Positions 32,369 to 43,512 of a stretch of DNA of 64,000 nt are shown here, piece by piece; position 1 is the stretch's first letter, and every line of letters starts with the position of its first letter. Under the pieces are notes generated by a model. The model did no database searches. It was not told the origin of the DNA and saw only the letters and a program-made list of their open reading frames with translations. A program made the position numbers and the translations under genes. Source of the DNA: Gamsiella multidivaricata (lineage: Eukaryota > Mortierellomycota > Mortierellomycetes > Mortierellales > Mortierellaceae); assembly GCF_025024155.1 (NCBI RefSeq), contig NW_026251721.1:310001-374000 (forward strand), read 5' to 3'.

Positions 32369-34186
32369 TTAGATGATATTGAACTCGACAACCCAACCGA
32401 TTCTTGTTTGCTGCCAAAAAAAAAAGAAAAAAAGAAAAAAAGAAATACCTTGGGGCTCTTGAGCTCACGGACAAATGGCAAGAAATCCCGTCCGTCCATG
32501 TAGGGGATCAGGGGTTCAGGGACGCGGACACCCTCGGGGGTCTGGTAGTTCTCCAAGATACACGAAAGCGTGCGGGTGGTCGCGGTCAGGGTCGAGTTCA
32601 AGCAATGAACGTATTTCTTCTCACGATCACCCATCTTCTTGATTCCACAGCGGATCTCGAGATTGCGCGACTGGTAATCAGTGCAGTTCGAGCACGAGAC
32701 CAGCTCCTTATAGGCGCCCTGGAAGGGGAACCATGCTTCCAAGTCATACTTCTTCGCAGCAGCATTGTTAAGTGCTCCGGAGACAATAGAGACGACCTGG
32801 TATGAGAGGCCGAGCGACTGATAGAATTCTTCAGAGTTCTGAATCATGTGGTCGAACATCTCCCACGACTTTTCGGGTTCTGTTAAGCAGAACTGCTCGA
32901 CCTTCTCAAACTGGTGGACGCGGAAAATACCCCAGGTATCGCGACCGGCAGCACCGGCCTCCTTGCGGAAGCAGGTCGAGTAGCCGGCATATTTGACAGG
33001 CAACTGCTCCTTGGGCTGCTCAAACCATTCGTTGGCGTGGAAGGCAGAGATGGGCTGTTCCGAGGTAGCGATCAGATACATGTCCTCGTTCTCACCAGTA
33101 ACTTTATACAGCTCCTCATCGAACTGCGACAGTTGTGCTGTCTGAGCCATGGCCTCCTTCTTCATGAAGTAAGGGGTCTGGAGCTTCTTATAGCCGCGTC
33201 GTCCCAAGAAAGTGAGACCGTAGTTGATAAGAGCCATGTTGAGCTCGACACCGGCATCGGTCAAGAAGTATCCGCGGTGCGAGGCAACCTTGTGACCACG
33301 CTCGGGATCGTAAGCACCGAGACGATAGAGGACCTCGTCGTGAGAGTACAGCTTGGGGTTGTGTTCAGGAGCCTTGCCATTTTGGAAGTAGGTTCTCTCA
33401 ACGATGTTATTGTCCTATCAACATGAGTCAGACCATAGTCAGAAGAAAATCCAAATAAATACAGATCGGCCGCAGTCGCGGTGCGAATCCTGCGCCTCGA
33501 CACCTGTCACTGCTAAAGCGATGAGTCCACAATGCGAGACCATACCTCGTTGTCAGAGATGGGGACAGAGTCGTGCACAATGTTTCCGACCAAGCCCAGC
33601 TTGGCAGACCACAAAGCCTCCTTTCCCTTGAGCTCAACCTCCATAGCTTCCTGCTCCTTCTTGCAATCGAGACGGGCCTGAACGAGCTCCGAGGCGTCTT
33701 CCTTTTTCTGCAGAGATCGAAAGCCAACATAAAAATGAATGAGCATTGTGCGTGCGCCTCAAAGACTGCGCCATTTTTTTGCATCAAGTAATATCATTTC
33801 ACAATACCTTCATCTTCATGCCGATTTCCTTCTGAATAGCGTTGGACTTCTTGTTCAATTGGTCAAGGTTGAAGCGCACTACAAAGAATAGTTTGATCGC
33901 ATGTTAGATGCATCGCCATTTAGCCCTTCAAGATAGTCCATTCCTTTGAATAGGTGCAATTGAACACAATGCAAGTGCCAGGGCGACGCCAGAAGTAATC
34001 CATGACAGAAAGAGGTGCCTATCGGGCAGCTCAGGTGTGTTCATATCACCTACTGGTCTTCCAGTCCTCGTAGAGGGCGATGATCTCGTCTACGATTTCG
34101 ACGGACTCATGTCTGCGACGCTGAGACTCGCGGATGAGCTCTGGCTCGCCTCCACGTTCCTCCAAAAAGAGATTGATGTCCAGCAT
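32369..34186 (-). CDS. SES1: Cytosolic seryl-tRNA synthetase
   Basis: Five exons: 34186-34054, 33878-33808, 33707-33546, 33414-32449 and a short last exon. Total is about 457 residues. Class II synthetase that charges tRNA-Ser. The N-terminal helical arm ([18 protein letters not shown], then [26 protein letters not shown]) forms the tRNA-binding coiled coil. Motif 2 region: [30 protein letters not shown]. The serine/ATP site is seen in [11 protein letters not shown] and [23 protein letters not shown]. Motif 3: [22 protein letters not shown]. It is very close to yeast Ses1. The last junction is uncertain: a 38-nt intron (32448-32411) gives a 13-residue tail ending at 32369, or an acceptor near 32342 gives Lys-stop. 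The start is 238 bp from NOPCHAP1 on the other strand. Confidence 0.93.
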
Positions 34187-34424
34187 GGTGTGAGTAAGTG
34201 TTGCGTGTGAAGGTCTGGTAGATGCAGAACAGAACAAAGAGGACAGGGGAAACCGTTCTTATTTGTACAGCTTTTGATACAACTTTCTGTTTTGAATCAC
34301 CGTGTAGTCACGGCAGCACACAGCCCCTTAAGGCACCGATCAGCTACCAAAAAAAAAAAAAAAAAAAATGCTGCATGCTATCTCCTGCACACTCTGCACT
34401 CACCCCATTCATCGCACCAGGACA

Positions 34425-35135
34425 ATGTCGAATCCACTACTAGACCTATCCTCCAAGGACGAACTCATCAGTATGTCAGGGCTGAATAGGCCAAAGGCGA
34501 AAGGAAACACACTTCGCTGATAAATCTCACCGAGACGACTTGTTAATCGAATCCATATCTGGGGTTATTATAGGCAACCTGTTGAGCGGCAACAAGTCCT
34601 CGAATATTCCAAATGACTCGCCTGCTGGAGAGCGTAAGACGTTCCGGGTCCAGTCTGACTGTAAATAAATGCCTTTACGATCTCTTAGTTTGTGTTGGGA
34701 GTCGCAGTGTGCACCAACAGCTTACCATTACTTCACTTTTCTCCACATTTAGTGCTCGCAAGATTAGAGGATTTTCTACCAAAAATCAAGGAAGCAAATG
34801 TTCAGCTGGATCGAAAGCTTCAGGAAGACCCAAAGTCGGTCGATATTGAAGATGTGGACGAGGAGAGCGGTGAACAGTACATCGAGATGGATCTCGGCTT
34901 GGGCGTATTTGATCTGAAGAAGGATGTGAAGGAGGAGGACATCATCATTGACCCAAGCACCATCAGAGCAGAAACCCCGGCAGTGAAGCCAGTAATTGTC
35001 ATGATGGACACGGACAAGGATTCTGAAGATGCGGGACCAAGTGACGATGAATTTGACATGGTAGGGTTGGAGAAGGAGCAGCAAATACTGGCAAAGAAAT
35101 CAGCCGGAGACGAGGATATCAACATGTCGTCCTAG
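34425..35135 (+). CDS. NOPCHAP1: NOP protein chaperone 1 homologue
   Basis: Three exons (34425-34470, 34574-34633, 34753-35135) give 162 residues. In animals NOPCHAP1 (C12orf45) links box C/D snoRNP protein NOP58 to the R2TP/RUVBL chaperone during snoRNP assembly. The diagnostic block is LLARLEDFLPKIKEANVQLD (human: LLDQVQTFLPQMARANEKL), then DIEDVDEESGEQYIEMDLGLGVFDL, matching human NIENID...VIQMDVALFEM. The C-terminal 70 residues are acidic and disordered with a DSEDAGPSDDEFD stretch, also as in the family. Length is close to human (185). It is divergent from seryl-tRNA synthetase and convergent with COX18, 122 bp away. Confidence 0.8.
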
Positions 35136-35257
35136 ATGGGCCTTCGGTAACATTATATGGTCGTCACCCCTCATCTTGCACTTTCGCTTTCACTCTAATG
35201 TACATTATGTTTGCTATCATTAAAAAAAAAAAAAAAAATCGGCAGCTTCCTGGTTAT

Positions 35258-36565
35258 CTACTCGACTGCCTTTGATGGCAATGGCGGCAGCTTGAGCTTT
35301 TGGCGGACAGTCGACATGCGAAAGGCGAGATTTTGTATCACACTGTACGATCCTGATGACAGCCAATATAAGCAAATGGCCTATTCAATGCAATGGCAAG
35401 ATTCGTTAATACTTCTAACCAGCTGTTCCGCAAAAAGACGTGATGATGGATACGGGATGCAATGCCTCTGACCATGGGCGCCTCATGTGCAATTGGGATC
35501 ATGGTTATGGCCAAAGCGCGGAACACATTGCGAAAGATGATTTGATTTCTTGTCGGGGTCTTGTTCATCATAAGGCCATTCAGCTACATTATGGAGGGAG
35601 AAAGGCAAGTGTGTAAGGGTAGACGCTATGGGATATGGACAAATTTCCAGCAAACATATCGACCAGCGTAATAAACGTACCTCAACATTGAGTAGATTCG
35701 TAGCTCCAATTGCGATAGGCATAATCCATGTTGGATCTGAAGCCGCTAGATCCATGAACCACAGAGTACCGCCTTGTGTAAATCCTGGTTCGGCAGGGAG
35801 ACTAGAGTCGCCCAAGAACGGTAGTGGGTATCCAGCCATGCCTCGAATAGTGAGCGACATAGTAATGAACAACGGGATTTGAACCCAAGGCAACAAAAAG
35901 CTAACGCGCGGATTGCATCGATTGGTCGAGTACAGCTCCTTGACCTTTGCTCGATACTGGCAGAAATGAAATCCAGTCAGTCCTATCCACGTTGTAGAAA
36001 ATTAATATTATATACAATCAAAGTAGACGGATAATCCTACCGCATTCTGGATTTCTGAATTATATGATCCATAGTCGCGACCCTTGAGCTTATGGTCAAC
36101 TCCTATACTCGTCTTGTATGTCTCCAGCCATGCCTGGAGAACAGGTGTCAAAGCTATCATCCGCCCTACCGCCCTTTGTTGATAGATCGCCACAGGAGTA
36201 GTAATGGCAGTCCTGAGAAGAAAAGTGGCACAAAAGATGGTGGCCCACCACGGAAGACCGATCGCATGTATGCTCTCGAGAACGTAGTGCGTGCTGGAGA
36301 GTAGCGAGTTAACGTGTGTGGGCTCCTGAAGCAGTGCTGGGACTCCTGTAAGGTCTGTTGTGCCTAACACTGATTCCGACGAGAACTCTGGTGTCTTCGA
36401 AAAGAGAAGGCGATCACTGCTATTTTGCAGGGAGCTTGTTCCTGAAATATTCCTGATTGTTAAGCAAATCGGTATCTTTGCTCGAAAAGGTGTCACACAC
36501 ACTGTCGCCCTGCCGCCAAGTGCATTCCTCGTGAAAAGGATCCTCGTTGCTCGCGATGCCCACAT
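35258..36565 (-). CDS. COX18: Mitochondrial insertase Cox18 (Oxa1/YidC family)
   Basis: Four exons (36565-36041, 35956-35681, 35583-35473, 35380-35258) give 344 residues, all joins in phase 0. Cox18 sits in the inner membrane and exports the C-terminal tail of Cox2. The N-terminus is Arg-rich and Ala/Ser-rich (RATRILFTRNALGGRATV), a likely matrix presequence. YidC-family segments follow: IGLPWWATIFCATFLLRTAITTPVAIYQQ (TM1), then VSFLLPWVQIPLFITMSLTIRGM, TLWFMDLAASDPTWIMPIAIGATNLLN, RALAITMIPIAHEAPM and AICLYWLSSGSYSVIQNLAF. It lacks a long C-terminal ribosome-binding tail, which favours Cox18 over Oxa1. The donor of intron 3 (GTCAGA) is weak, but the join restores the family APM-AICLYW sequence. 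It is 213 bp from the NUP107 start. Confidence 0.9.
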
Positions 36566-36778
36566 GGTTGAATAACCTTTTCAGGGCAAAAAGCGGACCA
36601 GCACTTTGCCTTCAATCCCTTTTAAATGCGTGCAGTCACATAATAAACAGGAACACTTTGAGAACCGATCGTTTCTACACCGTTCTTTCTTTCGCGACCA
36701 CTCCAACGCAAAGGAATCGACACGCCAAACATTACCTCATTGACTCATCGGCCTTAAAGCAAACCAGTTACGTCTCCG

Positions 36779-39700
36779 ATGGCATGGAACAGCTCAAAAT
36801 CATTCACTGGCTTCACCACTCCCGGCCTGTCTGCAGGAAACTCGAAGGATGAAGACGTTAGCATGGAGTAAGAGCACTTTATCCTTTGCACTATTCGTTT
36901 TAACCGCGATATTGAAGCCTAACGCGATTTCCTCTCGTTTTCCTTCGTTATCTACAGCGTGAGCTATTCTACTCTACCTGGTAGGCAGTCCATTACCAAG
37001 TTGGTGCCACTCACTATACATGGACAACTGTACTAATATACTGACGCGAAACCCTTCATTCTTACCGCAACTGACGGAGTAGGCCATTCCAAGCCGAAGG
37101 AACCTAATAGTATAACAGTATGACCTTTTGTCTTTGACGCACGTATTTGTCTTTTTTGAGGTTTATAGTGCAATTTTTCTGATGTTCTCGCTTCAATGGA
37201 ACCATAGAGCGACATATTTAGCACCAGGCCAGAAGGATTTCAGGAAGCATTCGAGACAGGAATCGAATATCAGAAGTTTGCTCGTTCGTTGGGAATGCTT
37301 AAGCGATTCCGAAAAGAAACAGATGCGAATATTGATATTTCGTCTATCCTTCCAGAGTTCGAAGCGCTCTGTGGGGCGAGGTATGTCAGTGATAAATTAT
37401 TATCAAAGGTAGCTCTCGCGCGGGACAGAAACCATGACTAACAACGATTCGTCTAACATGGTACCTAGAGCGGAACAACTGGAGCATCGCAAGGATTCGG
37501 ACGCCGATTACATGGCATTCGGTTTGACTGATGAATACAAGCTGTGGCAGTCTGAGAGCCATACCTGGTTGCTGCTTCAAACTCTCGCCAGGTAATTCAA
37601 AAAGAGGCTCATGGATCAGGGACAAAGCGATGAAGGTCGCTAATACGGCTCAACTTCTAAATGGCATCCTTCATCTCCAACACAGTGCCTTCGATCATAC
37701 AAAGCCGCCCATCAAAAAAGGACCCGATGCGTTGGCATGGTCTGATCTTGATCTCATCGAACATTTGGCAAGGACTGACAACGAGTTTAAGCACCACTCT
37801 GTAAGTCACGTCTTACTTTTAGAGATCAATGATAGCCATGGCCTTTAGGAGAAAGCTCATCTGATCAATCAATCTTGCAATGTTATATAGGCTGTGAGAC
37901 TGTGGCTCGAGACTATTGCACCGCCCTTCAACTCTAATGCCGTGGCGAAGACATTCACTCAACAAACATCTATCGGATCAGCATTCTCTTTCGGTCCTAG
38001 GCCATCACCCATTAAGCCCGAGTATCTAGACCCTGATGCGGTCACGAGGGACAGAATCAAGTTGAGCGAAAGCAATCAGCTTATCGAACACAACTTACTG
38101 AGAACAGTATGGGAGTACATCCGCCGTGGACAGCTTCAGGAGGCGAAGGATGCCTGTGTCAAGGCAGGTGAACCATGGCGAGCAGAGAGCATCAGCGGAG
38201 GCGAACCTTACTCCGTGTCCATTGCATTCACAGACCCACAGTACGATCGGGAGGAAGGTCTCATCGGCAACAAAACGCGCGGGCTCTGGAAAGGAACATG
38301 CTATGCCCTTGCAAATGAAGCATCGGCTGACCAGTACGAGCGGGCAGTCTATGGTGCATTATGCGGCGACGTTCCTTCAGTAAGCCAGGAATATAATTTG
38401 CTCCGCAAGACCTAACTGTGCTCATAATGTCTATGCGGTATATGCATTCTAACAGTAAATACCCTGGCCATTACTTCTATTCCTCATCTAGGTTCTGCCG
38501 GTTTGTTCAAGTTGGGAAGATCATGCGTGGGCGCACTATAACGCTTTGGTTGAGAGTATGATTGAGGGGCGTTTGTCACAATTTAATCGAGGAGGTGCAA
38601 GCAAGGCCCTTCCACTTCCTGCGACAAAGATCACTTCAGCCAAGGCTGTCTTCGACAGCTTGGCGAACAGTGACTCTGAAGAACTGAGGTGTGTAATATA
38701 TCGACACAAAGGCCAATGCTGGACCATAATAGGCTTTTTTTTCTTTTTCACTAACGAGACCGCTTTGTCATCCATAGAAACACATCCAAAGATGTCTTTA
38801 AGGCCATCCAGACAAGCATTATCCTGGGTCAAACTGACCAACTCCTCGCAAAGATGGCCAGGGACGCTAAGGCATCATCTAGTATTGGCGCACCTCTTCG
38901 ACCACACATGCTTCGATTTATGGCCCACTTTGTTCTTCTTTTGCGATCAAGGAATTCGGTTGTGCCAAAGGATGACGGCGACTATTTCGTTAAAAGCTAT
39001 GTGGACTACTTGATCTCAAGGAAAATGGTACGTGACACGATCAGCAAGCGACCGAAGATTAAATGAGAGAATGTCTGTTGCGCGATATGAGAAGCTTATT
39101 GTCTCTTTTTCGGTTTATCCTTTAGTACGATCTGGCGCCGCTGTATGCCTCGTTCTTGCCACTCCAACTCCAAATCGAGACGTGCTCATCGTACCTGAAG
39201 AGTAAGTACAATGGCCTTTTTTTTCTTTTTATTATCATTCACAGATCCAATTGACGGCAAAATATCATTGTGATGAAATAGCGATCGATGGAGCCAAGAA
39301 GGAGCGCCAAGGATATCTAGTGGCTATTCGGCAGAATGGCTTGGATTTGCACAAGATTCTCACGGCGACGGTGGACGGCCTCATGGACAACAATAAAGCG
39401 GAGCTTGTACGTTGCTTGATTGGTTTTCCATGGATGCAATGGACTTCCGGTGCTCGTTCACCATGCTAACATAACTACTTCATCCTCTAGGAATGTGTTG
39501 GGGACTACGCGACCAATATGCAAGAGAGTATTATGAAGCCCATCTCAAGTCAGGAGAAGGCCGCCATAAAAGCAATGGAGTGGCTGACTTTCGATGAAGC
39601 GCCGTACGACGAATGTTTGCATCGTAGCAACTACTTGACGAGAAGATACCTATGTAAGGATATGCATGACAATTACAGGAACTGGGTTTGGTTGTGATTG

Positions 39701-40532
39701 TGGGACTACCAGTCAGATTTACTAACGCAAAGCTAACTATACTCTAGTGCAAGGTCGTTTGTATGCAGCGTTCTCGTTGTTTAATGCTCTCCCGTCTGAC
39801 ATTGTCAAGGATGATCTGGATGAGGCACCGCCATTCTTGCTCACTGTTTCCCATGAGCATCTTTATTATCGCGACTTGTTCAACGCACGACTACTGTTCG
39901 AGGAATGGAGAGACGCTATAAGGTCCAAACCCGTGGAGGAAGCGTCGCGATCAAGGATGCATGCGTGGGAATTAGATGTGAAGGTACGCTGGGAATTGTT
40001 GTTAAGAGATCTTTTTGTCTGAAAAAGGTATCCAACATGGCGAAAAGACTAACTGGGGACATATATATTTCTTCGTTATGCTATCTGTAGAACCGGGCGC
40101 AGAAGGCGATCGTGGAGATCGAGTCATTGCTGCAGTCAAGGTGGCTTTTCGACTGCATTCTGGCTGGAGGTAAGGACAAGCGTCGCGCACTTTTGATTCC
40201 AAAACAATATGGACGAACAGGACAGCCAGTATATTCATATATATTTCTTTTAAATAGACACGACTAGAAATCAGGAACTGAGGCGTCTTCGCCAGATCTA
40301 TGTCTCTGAACTGGTGATGAACCTGCACAAGATTTACTATGACAGCCGGGTCGTCATCCCCGAGTATCTGGAAAAGTCCGTCGACATGTCCAACCTTGTT
40401 GCAAGCGAGGCCGCAGGCGTGCCATTGTATAAGGAATTGCAGGAAAGCAATCGCCTGGCAGAATTCCTGGACCATGTCCGCTTATCCTCACTCGAGTTGG
40501 TCAGAGAGGGGCGATCGCCCTTTGCATTTTAG
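36779..40532 (+). CDS. NUP107: Nuclear pore scaffold nucleoporin Nup107/Nup84
   Basis: About 16 short exons beginning at ATG 36779 (MAWNSSKSFTGFTTPG) and ending at 40532. Exons include 36958-36980, 37083-37117, 37208-37380, 37469-37591, 37620-37800 and on to 40261-40532. Nup107/Nup84 is an alpha-solenoid of the Y-complex, the outer ring of the nuclear pore. Family landmarks: LTDEYKLWQSESHTWLLLQTL, TVWEYIRRGQLQEAKDACVKAGEPWRAESISGG (the ACE1-type crown repeat) and DPQYDREEGLIGNKTRGLWK, then WEDHAWAHYNALVE; the C-terminal part contains RLRQIYVSELVMNLHKIYYDSRVV. The first three coding exons are tiny. One junction needs a 28-nt intron (37592-37619). The human protein is about 925 residues; this one is near 900. 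Confidence 0.9.
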
Positions 40533-40859
40533 TGTCATCGTGCCGGCCCGTTGTGATCGATAGAGTTCGCATGTCGCTCAAAAAAAAAAAAAATAGATAG
40601 GCACGCTGCACAAAAAAGGAAATTTTTTTGCGATCCAGGCACAAAGTGTTCTTGGAACGAATTACTGCCTTATGCAGGGCAGATTCCTGAAGTTTGGGTC
40701 AGAAGGAGGATATGCACACGGCCTCATTCGATGGTTATGATTCTCTATATGTTGAATTATGTCTCCGATGTCAAGACTCTATGCAATGTTTTTATTATAG
40801 TTTATCGATATTTGTCCAGCAAAAGAAAAAGGTCCCTTGCTTGTGGTCGGAATGTCTCG
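40533..40859. other. Convergent 3' region NUP107/MIX17
   Basis: 327 bp between convergent gene ends; A-run at 40580-40592 and AT-rich sequence suit 3' processing for both. No gene is seen. Confidence 0.4.
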
Positions 40860-41532
40860 TTAATATTGAGCAGACATGGACTGGCAGGCCTTAAGCTGCT
40901 CCAAGTACCATTGGCAGGCGGACATATCGTTGCCATTTGCCTCGAGGCACTTTGTGAAGGCCTTAGCATCTGTCTCGCACGAGCTGGCCGAGGCAGGGAC
41001 AGCAGCGTTCTGGTACATGGGCTGCTGGTAGCTCTGGTATTGAGGGGCAGATTGCTGCTGCTGCTGAGGCTCGGGGGCAGACTCAGAGGAACCGGATCCA
41101 CTGAACATGGACTATTGTCAAGGATGAAACGAGGACATATAGAGTCCGTGTTGGTTAATTGGACTTTTTCTCTTTCTCTTTTTTTTTTTGGGGGGGGGGG
41201 GAGAGAGAGAGAAAGGAGCCGAACAAAATGAACGCCTGAAAACACTCCAAAAAAGAATGCAGGGATGAGACACTTACGGTAAGTCCGGCGCCGATGGTGT
41301 GTCCGACAGCGGAACCGACGGCAACACCGGCAGCAGTTGAAGCCATCTGGGCAAACATACCGGGCTGCTGAGGGGCCGGGTGGGCCATGGCCGAGGGCTG
41401 TGGAGGAGGAGCAGTCATCTGCTGAGGAGGAGCGCGGGTGGGGGCGGGTGGAGGAGGAGCCTGGCGAGTGGGCATCGTGGAGGCTTTGCGGGTCTGCTGG
41501 GCAGGGGCAGCGCGAGAACGTTGACGGGCCAT
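40860..41532 (-). CDS. MIX17: Twin CX9C mitochondrial protein Mix17/CHCHD2-10
   Basis: Two exons (41532-41278 and 41111-40860) give 168 residues. The N-terminus MARQRSRAAPAQQTRKAS is a basic, Arg-rich targeting-type sequence. It is followed by a Pro/Gln/Met-rich disordered stretch and a glycine/alanine hydrophobic segment (MASTAAGVAVGSAVGHTIGAGLT), the hallmark of CHCHD2/CHCHD10/Mix17. The C-terminal CHCH domain has the two exact CX9C pairs CETDAKAFTKC and CQWYLEQLKAC, oxidised by Mia40 in the intermembrane space. The animal relatives support respiration and cristae organisation. The intron lies between the hydrophobic helix and the Gln-rich linker, and on the plus strand carries a T-run and G-run at 41181-41200. 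Confidence 0.93.
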
Positions 41533-42007
41533 TGCTGGTTATATGTGTGTGTATGTATAGAGTAGGGAGAGGGAAGGGTCTGAAGGAAGGAATTGATCGA
41601 TTGAGATCTCTTTTATAGAGCAGCTCCGGAAAATGTGCAGTTCCTGCGCAAATACGTCACAGAACGTGTTTAAACGAGAGAGTACTGCACTGAACTGTAG
41701 AGAATACTGGACACACATATCAATCTACATCCGTCCTCCAGCTCGTCCTCGTCCTCGCCTCACCGCGCTACTGCTGACGCTGCTGACGCTGCCGCTGTAC
41801 TGCCTCCACTGGCCAGAGATACAGCGGCCTCCGCTGATTGAGTAGATATCCGCGGATAACGTTGCAAATGTTATGGCCTGCCATGATGTCGTGGTGCCTG
41901 TATATCTCAACTTGCCCGACAAACTGCTCGCAGGTTGGGCTTTTTTTTTTTTTTTTTTTTCATTCACTCCAACTACGTTGTAGCGTAGGGACCTGGCCTA
42001 GTGGACA
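41533..42007. other. MIX17 upstream region
   Basis: 475 bp upstream of MIX17, including its promoter. A GCTGACGCTGCTGACGCTGC repeat occurs near 41771-41795 and a T-run of 22 at 41940-41961. No gene is seen. Confidence 0.35.
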
Positions 42008-42370
42008 TTAAGACGAAGCTAATAAAACATAAAGCGATTTACATAACTCGGATTCCCAAGTGATAGTGCTCTTACTTTCTGAACAAAGTATGACTGAAAG
42101 GACTTGTGCAAAGAGGAAAGTCTCGTCTTGGTCGAAAACTTGCCCAGACCAACCCCAATCACAACCTTGTTGGAGTCTGTACTCCGCATCCCTGGTCATT
42201 CTCGCGTCCCATTTATGCTTCCTGAACCGGCTGTAGCCGTTGTAAAGCTCATTCAGTTGTCCCTCTACTCTCTCCAGTTCCGTAACATAGCTCGAAAAGC
42301 TGGCTCCCTCACCGCGCAGTGCTGGCAGCCTAGTCTCAATATTGCTGGTGGATTCTATTCCGTCGCCTAG
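42008..42370 (-). mobile_element. TnpB/Fanzor-like (OrfB) transposon protein relic
   Basis: The minus strand is open in one frame from 42370 to 42008 and reads LPALRGEGASFSSYVTELER, then a helical segment ending RFRKHKWDARMTRDAEYRL. At about 42172 the family-like reading shifts to another frame: NKVVIGVGLGKFSTKTRLSS, then LHKSFQSYFVQKVRAL, stopping at 42019. Fungal TnpB-derived proteins (OrfB zinc-ribbon, Fanzor-like) have this order: a KHKWD-type helix, a hydrophobic strand with GxGLG, the SSLHxxFxxYF helix, then a zinc ribbon. Here the piece before GxGLG seems deleted, the frame is shifted, and the zinc ribbon and last catalytic part are missing, so it is a dead fragment. Family placement is from remembered patterns and needs a search. 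Confidence 0.55.
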
Positions 42371-43304
42371 AACATTTTTTTATTGCGCCGAGTGGCACCA
42401 TTCCTTTGTGCTCCTCCAACCAGCGTCAGTACTTAAAGGTTGACTAATATACCATCTTCTGTCTGACAGCCAGATTATAATAGGTGACGGGGCCGAGGAG
42501 CGCGAAGCGTACCAGCAGGTATATTCTCTATAGCTCGCACAACACCACTCCTCGTCCGCCGCTCTACGACTGGTCCATCAAATACGTGTGTAGACGCGCA
42601 GGAGCCGGAAATACTCCATCAATTACTCGCAACTCGGTGAATTAAGGCTACCATGCCAATATTAGGACCCAAAAGACGTGTGACTAAGAGAGTGCGTATA
42701 GAGTACTTATGAGAGCACCCACACGCGACAGACCAGGCTATTCAAGCAAAATACCCTCTAGGCTTGAATGAGCGTATTTGAACAAAGGCAATGGTCGAGG
42801 AGGGCATGAACCGAGGCAATGAAACCCCTGCTTACACCTTCGGTTGCACAGCTGGAGTTAATAGGTCTTCCCTATTCGCGTTTTATGTTTTGTTGTCTGA
42901 GCGCGTTTGATGTCTAATTGTGTAACACTATTCAGCTTCTGCCTTCGTACTTCAGCTGAGAAAAGGAAGAAGACACCTCTGGACCTTTATATTGCCTGCA
43001 AAAGGACATGCCTATCGTGTACATGGTCTGTAATTCAGAATCTCAGTGTACCAACCGCGCATGTTGTTTGCAGGGTATTGTTTCCGGGTATCAGGCACGA
43101 AACTGTCCTCAATCTGAGGTGTTTTCTCATCGACTGGTTGACTTCGGATTGTACAGTGATTGAAACAGGCAGTGTTACCAGGCCTTGCCATTTACCACCA
43201 CCTCTTTCATGCTGCAAAGATTGGGGACTAAAAGCTCAAGTCGAGCGTGCCGGTAAATCAGTTGTGCTGGCCCCGATCTGAATACCCGTCTATACATTGA
43301 TAGG
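42371..43304. other. Gene-poor stretch with decayed reading frames
   Basis: No intact gene. Weak minus-strand coding-like pieces occur at about 43260-43150 (AQLIYRHARLELLVPNLCSM in one frame, interrupted soon after) and about 43120-43030 (NNTLQTTCAVGTLRF). They lie in different frames and are broken by stops. This looks like an old, eroded gene or element between the TnpB-like relic and the frame at 43305-43512. Confidence 0.35.
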
Positions 43305-43512
43305 CTATTCTCTAACTCGGCCCTCTTGTTCTTTCAATGTGATGTTAGATGGTAATCGGAAACGAGATGCATCCAAATAAAAAGAGTGGGTACAGAAGTT
43401 GAGCTCCTTCAGCTGTGGGGTCAGTTCAATGAGCGCTTCTCGATATCCGCCGTCTTTATCGGATACATAGAGAGAAAGTAGATGGGCGGCGAAATTACGC
43501 CGAGATGGGTAC
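43305..43512 (-). pseudogene. Orphan 3' exon-like frame, unknown protein
   Basis: A minus-strand open frame without a start codon follows a CAG acceptor-like site (GCACAG before 43512). It reads EYPSRRNFAAHLLSLYVSDK, continues DGGYREALIELTPQLKELNF and ends RLPSNITLKEQEGRVRE with a stop at 43305. The composition is that of a real soluble protein. A second minus-strand stretch at about 43865-43720 reads RVGPPLRLLQNLDQCDSRKI and ISLYTLYGTGRPLRTTV, then stops. Whether both belong to one gene is unknown, and no start or intervening exon was found. I do not recognise the family; an eroded F-box/LRR-like or element-borne gene is a guess only. Confidence 0.4.

Noticed and set aside
42907..43281. Plus-strand 124-codon frame
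   Set aside because: Opposite to the more protein-like decayed minus-strand pieces; composition looks like non-coding sequence.
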